Origin: JAAZNF01 sp964561025
GTDB lineage: Bacteria; Myxococcota; B64-G9
NCBI GenBank assembly: GCA_964561025.1
Contig: CAZLNM010000020.1
Coordinates: forward strand, 1-52,537
DNA length: 52,537 nt
Direction of reading: 5' to 3'
Shown here: in pieces, positions 1 to 7,782 of the stretch
How positions within the stretch are numbered: position 1 is the stretch's first letter
Layout of the letters: every line of letters starts with the position of its first letter
Position numbers and translations under genes: made by a program
The notes under the pieces: generated by a model
The model's input: only the letters and a program-made list of their open reading frames with translations
Told to the model about the DNA's origin: nothing
The model's database searches: none

Positions 1-114
1 GCCGGAAAATACATGATCGCCGCCAAGTTCGGGTTCTCGGTGGCGCGGGCGGGGAGGGTCAATGACCTGCCCCCCGAAAACTGGTCCATCGAAAATGAGA
101 GACTTCTCGGCTAG
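1..114 (+). pseudogene. 3' stump of an unknown gene, broken by IS insertion
   Basis: Frame 1 is open from the window edge to a TAG at 112-114. The first ~20 codons (AGKYMIAAKFGFSVARAGR) look like normal coding sequence. The rest runs through the IS left end that begins near 62, so the original C-terminus has probably been replaced. I do not recognise the gene. The part upstream of the window would be needed to name it. Confidence 0.3.
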
Positions 115-296
115 GATGCCGGGAAGGAGACCAGGACATGAAGCGGAGCAAGTTTTCGGAAGAGAAGATTATCGGGATTTTGAAGGAGGTCGAGGCAGGC
201 GCAAAGGTTGGCGAGGTATGTCGGCGGCACGGCATCAGCGAGCAGACGTTGTACCGCTGGCGGGCCAAGTTCGGCGGGATGGACGTGAACGAGGCC
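62..296 (+). mobile_element. IS3-family element remnant (left end plus start of orfA)
   Basis: The segment starts with TGACCTGCCCCCCGAAAAC, the TG-starting, C-rich end typical of IS3-family elements. About 75 nt later an orfA begins with a good Shine-Dalgarno (AAGGAG-type purines before 138). Similarity to orfA stops abruptly near 296, after the conserved GGMDV motif. No orfB, DDE transposase domain or matching right end is visible before the por operon. The remnant is therefore non-autonomous, cut by a deletion or a later rearrangement. The exact right boundary is inferred. Confidence 0.6.
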
Positions 297-356
297 AGTG
301 GAATGGTGCCATCCCCGGAAACACCAAGGAAACATGGGTCGGTCTGGCCCGGATAA
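138..356 (+). pseudogene. IS3-family transposase orfA, truncated
   Basis: The 72-residue frame begins MKRSKFSEEKIIGILKEVEA and continues with CRRHGISEQTLYRWRAKFGGMDV, the helix-turn-helix of IS3-family OrfA proteins. These are normally about 90-100 residues, with a leucine-zipper tail after GGMDVxEAK. Here homology ends at about residue 53 and the last ~19 residues are unrelated sequence. OrfB is absent, so no active transposase can be made. Confidence 0.7.
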
Positions 357-485
357 CGATTGCCAACAGTTCGCTCCAGGACAGGAAGGAAGCGAACCAG
401 GGAGCGAAGCGCCCATGCCGTCCCGGCTCCGCGGGGGGGGAAGTCGGGGCCATCACGGACCTTGCAAGTCGCCTGCCGCTTTCGC

Positions 486-514
486 TTGACTCCAATCTTT
501 CATGGCGCTATGAA
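486..514 (+). promoter_or_regulatory. Putative sigma-70 promoter of the por operon
   Basis: TTGACT at 486-491 and TATGAA at 509-514 are separated by 17 nt. Predicted transcription would start near 521, leaving about 40 nt of leader with GGGAGG before the ATG at 561. Read by eye from consensus and not tested. Confidence 0.4.
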
Positions 515-560
515 GCGCGCGGACCTTGGCGCGGGCCGGACGGCCCCGGGAGGTGTGTCC

Positions 561-1115
561 ATGTACGAGATCCGGTTCCACGGCCGCGGCGGCCAGGGGG
601 CGGTGACCTCGGCCGAGCTGCTCGCGCTCTCGGCCATCGCCGACGGCAAGAGCGCGCAGGCCTTTCCCTCCTTCGGCCCCGAGCGGCGCGGCGCGCCTGT
701 GATCGCCTTCGCCCGCATCTCCGATGCACCGATTCGCAACCGCACCGCCATCCAGGAGCCCAACCTGGTGATCGTGCTCGACCCGTCGCTGCTGCGCCTG
801 GTCAAGGTGGACGCGGGGTTGCAGCCGGGCGGCACGGTAGTGATCAACTCGAGCAAGGACGCGGCCACCATCCGCAAGGAGACGGGGATTTCGGCCCGGC
901 TGGTGACCGTGGACGCCAACCGCATCGCCCGCGAGGAGATCGGCCGGGTGATCACCAACACCACCATGCTGGGCGCGGCCCTGGCGGCCCAGCCCCTGGT
1001 CCCGGTCGAGCGGCTGGAGAACGAGCTCAAGGGGCGCTTCGGGCGCATCGCCGAACGCAACATCAACGCCTTCCGGCGCGCCATGCGCGAGTGCCGTATC
1101 ACGGACGCGGCCTGA
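561..1115 (+). CDS. porC: 2-oxoacid:ferredoxin oxidoreductase, gamma subunit
   Basis: The 184-residue product starts MYEIRFHGRGGQGAVTSAELLA, the signature of PorG/PorC gamma subunits of pyruvate or other 2-oxoacid:ferredoxin oxidoreductases. These enzymes convert 2-oxoacid plus CoA to acyl-CoA and CO2 and reduce ferredoxin. The length matches the family (about 180). I chose the ATG at 561 because GGGAGG lies just upstream at about 548-553 and because homology begins at this Met; an in-frame ATG at 510 lacks these. It is the first gene of a seven-gene operon that continues through delta, alpha and beta subunits into an NADH-oxidoreductase module. The substrate (pyruvate versus branched-chain oxoacid) cannot be fixed from sequence alone. 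Confidence 0.9.
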   Translation: MYEIRFHGRGGQGAVTSAELLALSAIADGKSAQAFPSFGPERRGAPVIAFARISDAPIRNRTAIQEPNLVIVLDPSLLRLVKVDAGLQPGGTVVINSSKDAATIRKETGISARLVTVDANRIAREEIGRVITNTTMLGAALAAQPLVPVERLENELKGRFGRIAERNINAFRRAMRECRITDAA

Positions 1116-1136
1116 CCGCTTGCGAGGAGGTATGCC

Positions 1137-1436
1137 TTGACCCGGCAACAGACGGCCAAACCCAGGTGGAGCGAGCTGGCGGTGGGCTGCGCGGTGACCG
1201 AGGCCGGCAGCGCCCGCCACAACCGGACCGGCGACTGGCGCAGCAGCCGCCCGGTGTGGGAGCACGCGCACTGCGTGCGCTGCGGCGTGTGCCAGATGTT
1301 CTGTCCCGAGGGCTGCATCCAGTTCGAGCCGCCCAAGGACTTCCCCGCGGCCGACCTGGAGTACTGCAAGGGCTGCGGCATCTGCGTGCACGAGTGCCCT
1401 ACCGCCTGCATCCGCATGGTGGCGGAGGAGGAGTAG
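1137..1436 (+). CDS. porD: 2-oxoacid:ferredoxin oxidoreductase, delta (ferredoxin) subunit
   Basis: The product has 99 residues and two 4Fe-4S motifs, CVRCGVCQMFCPEGC and CKGCGICVHECPTAC, the bacterial-type ferredoxin fold of PorD. It passes electrons from the TPP/FeS catalytic core to outside acceptors. The start is TTG at 1137, after GAGGAGG at 1124-1130; the nearby ATG at 1132 runs straight into a stop. The N-terminal ~45 residues precede the ferredoxin domain, as in archaeal-type PorD. Gaps are 21 nt to porC and 4 nt to porA, so co-translation with the other subunits is likely. Confidence 0.9.
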   Translation: MTRQQTAKPRWSELAVGCAVTEAGSARHNRTGDWRSSRPVWEHAHCVRCGVCQMFCPEGCIQFEPPKDFPAADLEYCKGCGICVHECPTACIRMVAEEE

Positions 1437-1440
1437 CCCC

Positions 1441-2616
1441 ATGGAAGAGCGTATCGGAATGGAGAGCTCCATCGCCATCGCCGAGGCGGTGGGCCGCTGC
1501 GACGCGGACGTCGTCGCCGCCTACCCCATCACCCCGCAGACCCACATCGTGGAGCACCTGTCGGAGATGGTGGCGAACGGCGAACTCAAAGCGGCCTTCG
1601 TGCCGGTGGAGAGCGAGCACTCGGCCATGTCGGTGTGCTGCGGCACCTCGGCCACGGGCGCGCGCACCTTCACCGCCACCAGCTCCCAGGGCCTGGCGCT
1701 GATGCACGAGATCCTGTTCATCGCCTCGGCGCTGCGCCTGCCCATCGTCATGGCGGTGGCCAACCGCGCCCTGTCCGGCCCCATCAACATCTGGAACGAC
1801 CACAGCGACGTGATGAGCGACCGCGACGTGGGCTGGGTGCAGATCTTCGCCGAGAACGGCCAGGAGGCCGCCGACCTCACCATCTGGGCCTTCCGCCTGG
1901 CCGAGGACCGGCGGGTGTCGCTGCCGGTGATGGTGCACTTCGACGGCTTCATCGTCTCGCACATGATCGAGCCCATCCTCATGCCGGATCACGAGACGGT
2001 GCGCGGCTACCTGCCGCCGTTCGAGCCGCTTTTGAAACTCGACGTGGACCACCCGGTGACCATCGGCCCGGTGGGCATCCCCGATATCTACACCGAGAGC
2101 AAGTTCTTGCAGCACAAGCTGCTCGTCGACGCCTACCAGCCCATCGTGGAGACGCTGGAGGGATTCGGCAAGTACTTCGGGCGCCACTACCGTCCGGTCG
2201 AGACCTACCGCGCCGAGGACGCCGAGGTGCTGCTGTGCACCATGGGCTCGCTCTCCGAGACCGCCATGACGGTGGTGGATCGACGGCGCGAGAAGGGCCA
2301 GAAGGTCGGCCTGATGCGCATCCGCCTGTGGCGGCCGTTCCCCTTCGAGGACATGTACCGCGCCGTGGGGGCGGTGCAGACCATCGGGGTCATCGACCGG
2401 GCGGTGAGCTTCGGCGGGCCGCCGGGGCCGGTGGCCTCGGAGCTGAAAGCCGCCTTCTACCGCAAGCCGCAGCAGCCGCGCTTGGTGGAGTTCATCGCCG
2501 GCCTGGGCGGGCGCGACGTGGCCATTGCCGACTTCGAGCACATGTTCGACGTGTTGCTCTCCACGCGCAAGACCGGCCAGGTGCCGCCGCCGGCCTTCGT
2601 CGGCCTCCGGGAGTGA
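1441..2616 (+). CDS. porA: 2-oxoacid:ferredoxin oxidoreductase, alpha subunit
   Basis: The 391-residue product carries the PorA hallmarks: AYPITPQTHIVEHLSE near residues 24-39, VESEHSAMSVCCGTSATGAR in the pyrimidine-binding domain, and a transketolase C-terminal-like domain (EVLLCTMGSLSETA, RLWRPFPF). Together with PorB it forms the TPP active site that decarboxylates the 2-oxoacid and transfers the acyl group to CoA. The length agrees with four-subunit enzymes (about 390) and not with the fused ~1,170-residue PFOR. It starts 4 nt after porD and is followed by porB after 3 nt. Confidence 0.92.
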   Translation: MEERIGMESSIAIAEAVGRCDADVVAAYPITPQTHIVEHLSEMVANGELKAAFVPVESEHSAMSVCCGTSATGARTFTATSSQGLALMHEILFIASALRLPIVMAVANRALSGPINIWNDHSDVMSDRDVGWVQIFAENGQEAADLTIWAFRLAEDRRVSLPVMVHFDGFIVSHMIEPILMPDHETVRGYLPPFEPLLKLDVDHPVTIGPVGIPDIYTESKFLQHKLLVDAYQPIVETLEGFGKYFGRHYRPVETYRAEDAEVLLCTMGSLSETAMTVVDRRREKGQKVGLMRIRLWRPFPFEDMYRAVGAVQTIGVIDRAVSFGGPPGPVASELKAAFYRKPQQPRLVEFIAGLGGRDVAIADFEHMFDVLLSTRKTGQVPPPAFVGLRE

Positions 2617-2619
2617 GCC

Positions 2620-3552
2620 ATGGAAGCCATGAACGTCTTCGCCTCTCGTCTGTTCCCGCGCGAGAACCGCTTCGTCTCCGGGCACCGCGCCTGCCAGGGC
2701 TGCGGTGAGGCCCTGGCGGTGCGCATGGTGCACCAGCTCTTGGGCCGCAACACCATGGTGGCCTCGGCCACCGGCTGCATGGAGATCATCTCCTCCTCCT
2801 ACCCCGACACCGCCTGGAGCGTGCCCTGGATGCACGTGGCCTTCGAGAACGCCGCCGCGGTGGCCAGCGGCATCGAGGTGGGCCTGAACATCCTCATGGA
2901 GAAGGGCCGCCTGCCGAAGCGCCGCATCACCGTGGTGGGCATGGGCGGCGATGGCGGCACCTCGGACATCGGGCTACAGGCGCTCTCCGGCGCGCTGGAG
3001 CGCGGCCACCGCATGATCTACGTGTGCTACGACAACGAGGCCTACATGAACACCGGCATCCAGCGCAGCTCGGCCACGCCCTTCGGGGCCTCGACCACCA
3101 CCAGCCCGGCCGGCAAGCTCTCGCCGGGCCAGCAGACCTGGAAGAAGAACCTGCCCATGATCGCCGTGGCCCACCGCATCCCGTACGTGGCCACGGCCTG
3201 CCCCAGCTACCCCTTCGACCTGGCCGACAAGGTGCGAAAGGCGGCGGAGACCAAGGGCCCGGCCTACATCCACATGTTCGCCTCCTGTCCCACCGGCTGG
3301 CGCATGAACCCCGAGCTGGCGGTGGCCATCGGGCGCCTGGCCGTCGACAGCCAGGTGTTCCCGCTCTACGAGGTGGTGGACGGCCGGCTGCATCTCACCC
3401 ACCCGGTGCGTGAGCCGCGCCCGGTGAAGGACTACTTCGCGCCGCAGGGCCGCTTCCGCCACCTGGACGAGGCCGCCGTGGCCCGTATCGAGCGGCGGGT
3501 GCGCGAGGAGTACCAGCGCCTGCTCGAGCGCGACGGCCAGATTCTCTTTTAG
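2620..3552 (+). CDS. porB: 2-oxoacid:ferredoxin oxidoreductase, beta (TPP-binding) subunit
   Basis: The 310-residue product contains the beta-subunit cysteine motif HRACQGCGEALAVR near residue 24, a third cysteine in ATGCMEI, and the TPP/Mg motif GMGGDGGTSDIG followed by CYDNEAYMNTG near residues 107-148. These place the diphosphate of TPP and a 4Fe-4S cluster. It forms the catalytic heart with PorA. It sits 3 nt downstream of porA and 9 nt upstream of the NuoE-like gene, so the NADH module is in the same transcript. Confidence 0.92.
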   Translation: MEAMNVFASRLFPRENRFVSGHRACQGCGEALAVRMVHQLLGRNTMVASATGCMEIISSSYPDTAWSVPWMHVAFENAAAVASGIEVGLNILMEKGRLPKRRITVVGMGGDGGTSDIGLQALSGALERGHRMIYVCYDNEAYMNTGIQRSSATPFGASTTTSPAGKLSPGQQTWKKNLPMIAVAHRIPYVATACPSYPFDLADKVRKAAETKGPAYIHMFASCPTGWRMNPELAVAIGRLAVDSQVFPLYEVVDGRLHLTHPVREPRPVKDYFAPQGRFRHLDEAAVARIERRVREEYQRLLERDGQILF

Positions 3553-3561
3553 GAGCCCGCC

Positions 3562-4020
3562 ATGGAAGACGCCAAGTTCACCGCCATCCTGGAGCGCCAC
3601 GGGCGCGATCCGGCCAACCTGCTGGCCATGCTGCAGGACATCCAGAAGGAGGAGAACTACCTCCCCCGCGAGGATCTCTTGCGCCTGGCCAAGGAGCTCT
3701 CGGTCCCCATCACCCGCATCTACGGGCTGGCCACCTTCTTCAAGGCCTTCTCGCTGAAACCCCGCGGCAAGCACATCTGCACCGTGTGCATGGGCACCGC
3801 CTGCCACGTGCGCGGCGCGCCGCGCCTGGTCGAGCAGGTGGAGCGCGAGTTCTCGCTCAAGGCCGGCGAGACCACGCCCGATCGCAAGCTCACCCTGGAG
3901 ACCGTCAACTGCGTGGGCGCCTGCGCCCTGGGGCCGCTGGTCATCCTGGACGGCGAGTACCACGGCAACATGAACGCCGCCAAACTGGACAAGGTCATCA
4001 CCGAAGTGAAGAAGGGCTGA
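3562..4020 (+). CDS. NuoE/HndA-like [2Fe-2S] subunit of an NADH oxidoreductase
   Basis: The 152-residue protein has the thioredoxin-like [2Fe-2S] domain of the 24-kDa subunit of complex I and of NAD-linked hydrogenases. Likely ligands are C76 and C81 (CMGTACHVRGA) and C117 and C121 (NCVGACALGP). The N-terminal three-helix region includes LLAMLQDIQKEENYLP and the segment TRIYGLATFFKAF, both typical of this family. It should pair with the NuoF-like protein 3 nt downstream to carry electrons between flavin and FeS clusters. No hydrogenase or complex I membrane subunit is nearby, so the context argues for a soluble NAD(H) module attached to POR. Confidence 0.88.
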   Translation: MEDAKFTAILERHGRDPANLLAMLQDIQKEENYLPREDLLRLAKELSVPITRIYGLATFFKAFSLKPRGKHICTVCMGTACHVRGAPRLVEQVEREFSLKAGETTPDRKLTLETVNCVGACALGPLVILDGEYHGNMNAAKLDKVITEVKKG

Positions 4021-4023
4021 GCC

Positions 4024-5913
4024 ATGGCAAAATTCCATTCGCCCGAGGAGCTGTCGGCGTACCGCGAGGGGCTGCAGGCCCGGCGGGACCCGAAGCAGAA
4101 GATCGTCGCGGTGTGCGCCGGCACCGGCTGCTGCGCCTACGGGGCCAAGAAGCTGGTGGACGCCTTCCGGCACGCGGTGGCCGAGCGCAAGCTCGATGCC
4201 GAGGTGACGGTGCGCTCCACCGGCTGCCATGGCTTCTGCGAGCGCGGGCCGCTGGTGGTGGTGCGGCCGCAGGAGTACTTCTACCAGCGGGTCAAGATCG
4301 ACGACATCCCGGAGATCCTGGAGAAGACCGTCCAGCAGGGCGAGGTCATCGAGCGGCTGCTGTACCACGACGGCCAGGGCAAGGCCTACGTCCACGAGCA
4401 CGAGGTGCCCTTCTACAAGAACCAGATGCGCCTCATCCTGGCCCAGAACGGCCTGCTCGATCCCACCAGCCTGGACGACTACATCGCGCTGGGCGGCTAC
4501 GCGGCCCTGGCCAAGGCGCTGGCCACCCACCGGCCCGAGGAGCTGGTGGAGATGGTGAAGAAGAGCGGCCTGCGCGGGCGCGGCGGCGGCGGCTTCCCGG
4601 CCGGGGTCAAGTGGGAGACGGTGCGAAAGGCCCCGAGCAGCGACGGGGTGCGCTACATCATCTGCAACGGCGACGAGGGCGACCCCGGCGCCTTCATGGA
4701 TCGCTCGGTGATGGAGGGCAACCCGCACCTGGTGATCGAGGGCATGATCATCGGGGCCTACGCCATCGGCCATCCCGGAAAGCCGCACGGCTACATCTAC
4801 GTGCGCAACGAGTACCCGCTGGCGGTAGAAAGGCTGGGCCTGGCGCTACAGCAGGCGCGCGAGGCGGGGCTGCTCGGCCAGAACATCCTGGGCACGAATT
4901 TCTCCTTCGACATCCGCATCAACAAGGGCGGCGGGGCCTTCGTGTGCGGCGAGTCCACCGCGCTCATGGCCTCCATCGAGGGCCAGGTGGGCGAGCCCCG
5001 CGCCAAGCACATCCACACCGCGGTCGCCGGCCTGTACGACAAGCCCACCAACCTCAACAACGTGGAGACCTGGGCCAACGTGCCGCTGATCGTCAACCGC
5101 GGGGTGGAGTGGTTCACCAGCATCGGCACCGGCGACGTCACCGACAACCCCTGGGGCGGCAGCAAGGGCACCAAGATCTTCGCCCTGGTGGGAAAGGTGA
5201 ACAACACCGGTCTGGTGGAAGTTCCCATGGGCGCTTCGCTGCGCCACATCATCTACGACATCGGCGGCGGCATCCCCGGCGGCAAGAAGTTCAAGGCGGT
5301 GCAGACCGGCGGGCCGTCGGGCGGCTGCATCCCCGAGGCCATGCTGGACATGCCGGTGGACTTCGACAAGCTCACCGAGGTGGGCTCCATGATGGGCTCG
5401 GGCGGCATGATCGTCATGGACGAGTCCACCTGCATGGTGGACGTGGCCCGCTACTTCGTAAACTTTTTGGCCGACGAGAGCTGCGGCAAGTGCGTCTCGT
5501 GCCGCGAGGGGCTCAAGCAGCTCGCCGCCATGCTGGAGCGCATCACCCAGGGCAAGGGCGTCCGCGAGGACCTGGACCGGCTGGTGGCGTTGGGCGACAC
5601 GGTGGCCGAGGCCTCGCTGTGCGCCCTGGGGCAGACCGCCCCCAACCCGCTGCGCTCCACCATGAAGTACTTCCCCGACGAGTACCGCGAGCACATCCTG
5701 GAGAAGAAGTGCCGCGCCGGGGTGTGCAAGGGGCTCATCACCTTCTCGGTGATTTCTGAGAAGTGCGTGGGTTGCTTGTTGTGCAAGCGCAAGTGCCCCG
5801 CCGCGGCCATCACCGGCGAGGCCAAGAAGGTCCACGTCATCGATCCCGAAAAGTGCATCAAGTGCGGCGTGTGCCGCGACGTGTGCCGGTACGACGCCAT
5901 CCGGGTGGAGTAG
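4024..5913 (+). CDS. NuoF/HndC-like NADH-binding flavoprotein with extra FeS domains
   Basis: This 629-residue protein is longer than NuoF of complex I (about 440) and matches the three-part subunit of bifurcating or NAD-linked hydrogenases. The N-terminal thioredoxin-like [2Fe-2S] domain has C31, C36, C68 and C72. The NADH/FMN core includes GLRGRGGGGFPAG at residues 182-194 and CNGDEGDPGAFMDR soon after. A 4Fe-4S site follows (CGKCVSCREG plus a downstream Cys). The C-terminus has two 4Fe-4S ferredoxin motifs (CVGCLLCKRKCP and CIKCGVCRDVCR). It would exchange hydride with NAD(H) through FMN. Its place right after porB suggests that POR electrons are passed to NAD+, or the reverse. Confidence 0.9.
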   Translation: MAKFHSPEELSAYREGLQARRDPKQKIVAVCAGTGCCAYGAKKLVDAFRHAVAERKLDAEVTVRSTGCHGFCERGPLVVVRPQEYFYQRVKIDDIPEILEKTVQQGEVIERLLYHDGQGKAYVHEHEVPFYKNQMRLILAQNGLLDPTSLDDYIALGGYAALAKALATHRPEELVEMVKKSGLRGRGGGGFPAGVKWETVRKAPSSDGVRYIICNGDEGDPGAFMDRSVMEGNPHLVIEGMIIGAYAIGHPGKPHGYIYVRNEYPLAVERLGLALQQAREAGLLGQNILGTNFSFDIRINKGGGAFVCGESTALMASIEGQVGEPRAKHIHTAVAGLYDKPTNLNNVETWANVPLIVNRGVEWFTSIGTGDVTDNPWGGSKGTKIFALVGKVNNTGLVEVPMGASLRHIIYDIGGGIPGGKKFKAVQTGGPSGGCIPEAMLDMPVDFDKLTEVGSMMGSGGMIVMDESTCMVDVARYFVNFLADESCGKCVSCREGLKQLAAMLERITQGKGVREDLDRLVALGDTVAEASLCALGQTAPNPLRSTMKYFPDEYREHILEKKCRAGVCKGLITFSVISEKCVGCLLCKRKCPAAAITGEAKKVHVIDPEKCIKCGVCRDVCRYDAIRVE

Positions 5914-5925
5914 GAGGAGCGCGCC

Positions 5926-6663
5926 ATGTCCGAACTCGAAATGGGAAAACCGACCTCCTTCCGGGTGAACGGCCACGAGCACCAGGGCGTGGTCGGCGAG
6001 AGCCTGCTTCTTGCGCTGCGCCGCCTGGGCTACGAGGTGCCCTCGCTGTGCTACCACGAGGCGGTGTCGCCCTACGGCGCCTGCCGGCTGTGCCTGGTGG
6101 AGGTGGGCAAGGGCAAGCGCCGCAAGCTCACCACCTCCTGCAACTACCCGGTCCAGCCCGGCATCGAGGTGTTTCTGGACACCGAGAAGGTGGTGGCCCA
6201 GCGCAAGGTGATCCTGCAGCTCCTCCTGGCCCAGGCCCCCGAGGCGGCGCGGGTGAAGGAGCTCGCCGCCGAGTACGGCGTCAGCGACACCCCCTTCGAA
6301 AAGAAGCCGGGCAACGCCTGCATCCTGTGCGGCCTGTGCGCCCGGGTGTGCCGCGAGATCGTGCGCGCCGACGCCATCGCCTTCTCCTCGCGCGGCACCA
6401 CCAAGGAGATGGACACCCCCTACCGCGAGGCCAACGAGGCCTGCATCGGCTGCGGGGCCTGCGTGTTCGTGTGCCCCACCGACTGCATCGGCCTGAAGGA
6501 CGAGAACGGCATCCGCGAGGTGGTGCGCTGGCACCGCAAGCTGCCGCTCAAGAAGTGCGCCGCCTGCGGCCGCCCCTTCGCCCCCACCTTCCAGCTCAAC
6601 GCCTTCGCCGCCCAGATCGGCGTGGAGCGCACCCACTTCGACAAGTGCCCCGACTGCCGCTAG
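5926..6663 (+). CDS. HoxU/NuoG-N-like FeS subunit with C-terminal zinc-ribbon-like tail
   Basis: The 245-residue protein has a plant-type [2Fe-2S] domain (C42, C53, C56, C72) and two 4Fe-4S motifs (C132, C135, C138, C142 and C173, C176, C179, C183), in the order seen at the N-terminus of NuoG, HoxU and [FeFe]-hydrogenases. The HxxxCxxCxxxxxC site that normally sits between them is missing. The H-cluster and molybdopterin domains are also absent. A short tail with C211, C214, C241 and C244 looks like a zinc ribbon. It ends the operon 12 nt after the flavoprotein gene and probably wires that subunit to PorD or to free ferredoxin. Confidence 0.85.
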   Translation: MSELEMGKPTSFRVNGHEHQGVVGESLLLALRRLGYEVPSLCYHEAVSPYGACRLCLVEVGKGKRRKLTTSCNYPVQPGIEVFLDTEKVVAQRKVILQLLLAQAPEAARVKELAAEYGVSDTPFEKKPGNACILCGLCARVCREIVRADAIAFSSRGTTKEMDTPYREANEACIGCGACVFVCPTDCIGLKDENGIREVVRWHRKLPLKKCAACGRPFAPTFQLNAFAAQIGVERTHFDKCPDCR

Positions 6664-6763
6664 GTAGCCCGACCGCTGTTGGCCTTCCCCAATCGCGCGC
6701 CGCAAGGCAGCCGCGCTCTGTCAATTGTGCGGAGGCTATGGGCGGGCTTTTCTGGAGCGGAAT

Positions 6764-6792
6764 TTGGCCCTCGTACCTGTCCCGCATAGAAT
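6764..6792 (+). promoter_or_regulatory. Putative promoter of the DUF1460 gene, leaderless type
   Basis: TTGGCC (6764-6769), a 17-nt spacer and TAGAAT (6787-6792) end only 6 nt before the ATG at 6799. The expected start of transcription coincides with the A of the start codon. No Shine-Dalgarno is placed for this ATG. Confidence 0.45.
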
Positions 6793-6798
6793 GGCCGC

Positions 6799-7728
6799 AT
6801 GAGCGCCCTGGCCCCGGCGAGCCTGCTCTTGCTCCGGCTTTTTGCGGCCGAACCTTGCTCGCGCGAGGCGCTGTCACCGTTGCTCGCGACCGTCCGGGAC
6901 GTTTCGGACACGAGCGAGCGCGTGGTCCGCATCTCGGATGCGTTCGTGGGCGAGCCGTACCGCTTCTCCCCGCTGGGCGAGGGCTTCGGCGTCGATCCCG
7001 AGCCGCTGTGCCGGCTCGATCGCTTCGACTGCCTTTCGCTGGTGGAGATCAGCCTGGCGCTGGCGCTGAACTGTGACGCGGGCTCCGTGGTGGAGACACT
7101 GCAACGCATCCGCTACCTGCCGCCGGGCGGCCCGCCGCAGGCGGACCGGACGCTGCCGCGCTGGCTTCCCTTTCTGTTCCCCGGCCTGGCGAGCCGGCTC
7201 GAACGCCTGCACCGGCAGACGGAGCTGGTCGCATTCGCGCGCCGCAAGCACTTTCCCTTGTCGCAGTGGATTCCGCTCAATCAGCAGGCGGGGTTCATCG
7301 AGGACATCACCGAGGAGGTGGCCGGCGCGCGCGTGGTGTGGCTCGAAAAGAGCCTCGATGCAGAGCTGTGGAAGAAGCGCAAGCGGCCCAAGTACGCGCC
7401 CCGGCTCCAACCCAGAGATCTCCCGGTGGGGACCTTCAAGCTCCCGGTGCTCCCCATCGAAGAAGTGCTGGCGGCCTCCGCGCGGATCCCGAACGGGGCC
7501 ATCGTGGCGGTGGTGCGCGCCGACCGGCCCGACGTCTTCGATCCCATCGTCCACATGGGCATCGTGGTGAAGAAGCCAGCCGGTGTCTTCTTGCGCCACG
7601 CCGTTCCCAAGAAGACCCGCCACGTCATCGACGAACCGCTTGAGAGTTTCGTGCGGCGCAGCCTCTCCTATCGTGACTGGCCGGTGCTGGGCCTCAACCT
7701 CCAGCGGGCCGGGCGGCCGCTTCCTTGA
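6799..7728 (+). CDS. DUF1460 family exported NlpC/P60-like hydrolase
   Basis: The 309-residue product has a short hydrophobic N-terminus compatible with export. DUF1460 motifs follow: YRFSPLGEG near residues 54-61, RFDCLSLVE with the presumed catalytic cysteine C78, and FDPIVHMGIVV near residue 250 with the presumed histidine. Members of this family resemble NlpC/P60 cysteine peptidases or amidases acting on peptidoglycan fragments. The length is normal for the family (about 250-310). It is monocistronic and lies 135 nt after the por operon with its own promoter. Assignment to the family is fairly firm; the substrate is not known from sequence. Confidence 0.75.
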   Translation: MSALAPASLLLLRLFAAEPCSREALSPLLATVRDVSDTSERVVRISDAFVGEPYRFSPLGEGFGVDPEPLCRLDRFDCLSLVEISLALALNCDAGSVVETLQRIRYLPPGGPPQADRTLPRWLPFLFPGLASRLERLHRQTELVAFARRKHFPLSQWIPLNQQAGFIEDITEEVAGARVVWLEKSLDAELWKKRKRPKYAPRLQPRDLPVGTFKLPVLPIEEVLAASARIPNGAIVAVVRADRPDVFDPIVHMGIVVKKPAGVFLRHAVPKKTRHVIDEPLESFVRRSLSYRDWPVLGLNLQRAGRPLP

Positions 7729-7753
7729 CCGCTCTGGGAGCGGGTGATATTCT
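7725..7753 (+). promoter_or_regulatory. Putative promoter of the gene at 7783
   Basis: TTGACC (7725-7730) overlaps the stop codon of the upstream gene. A 17-nt spacer leads to TATTCT (7748-7753). The expected leader is about 23 nt and contains GGGAGG at 7765-7770. Confidence 0.45.
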
Positions 7754-7782
7754 GTAATTGTGATGGGAGGTTACGAGAGAGC

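Noticed and set aside
2974..4788. Long minus-strand open frame opposite porB-nuoF
   Set aside because: It is a GC-rich antisense shadow with His/Val/Ala/Gly-heavy composition, no ribosome-binding site and no recognisable domain. Similar frames at 29724-31706, 46576-47640 and 49008-50426 were discarded for the same reason.
3562..6663. Start of a respiratory complex I (nuo) operon
   Set aside because: Only NuoE-, NuoF- and NuoG-N-like genes are present, the NuoF-like protein has the hydrogenase-type extra domains, and no membrane subunits follow.
5926..6663. [FeFe]-hydrogenase
   Set aside because: The protein ends before any H-cluster domain; the H-cluster cysteine motifs are absent.
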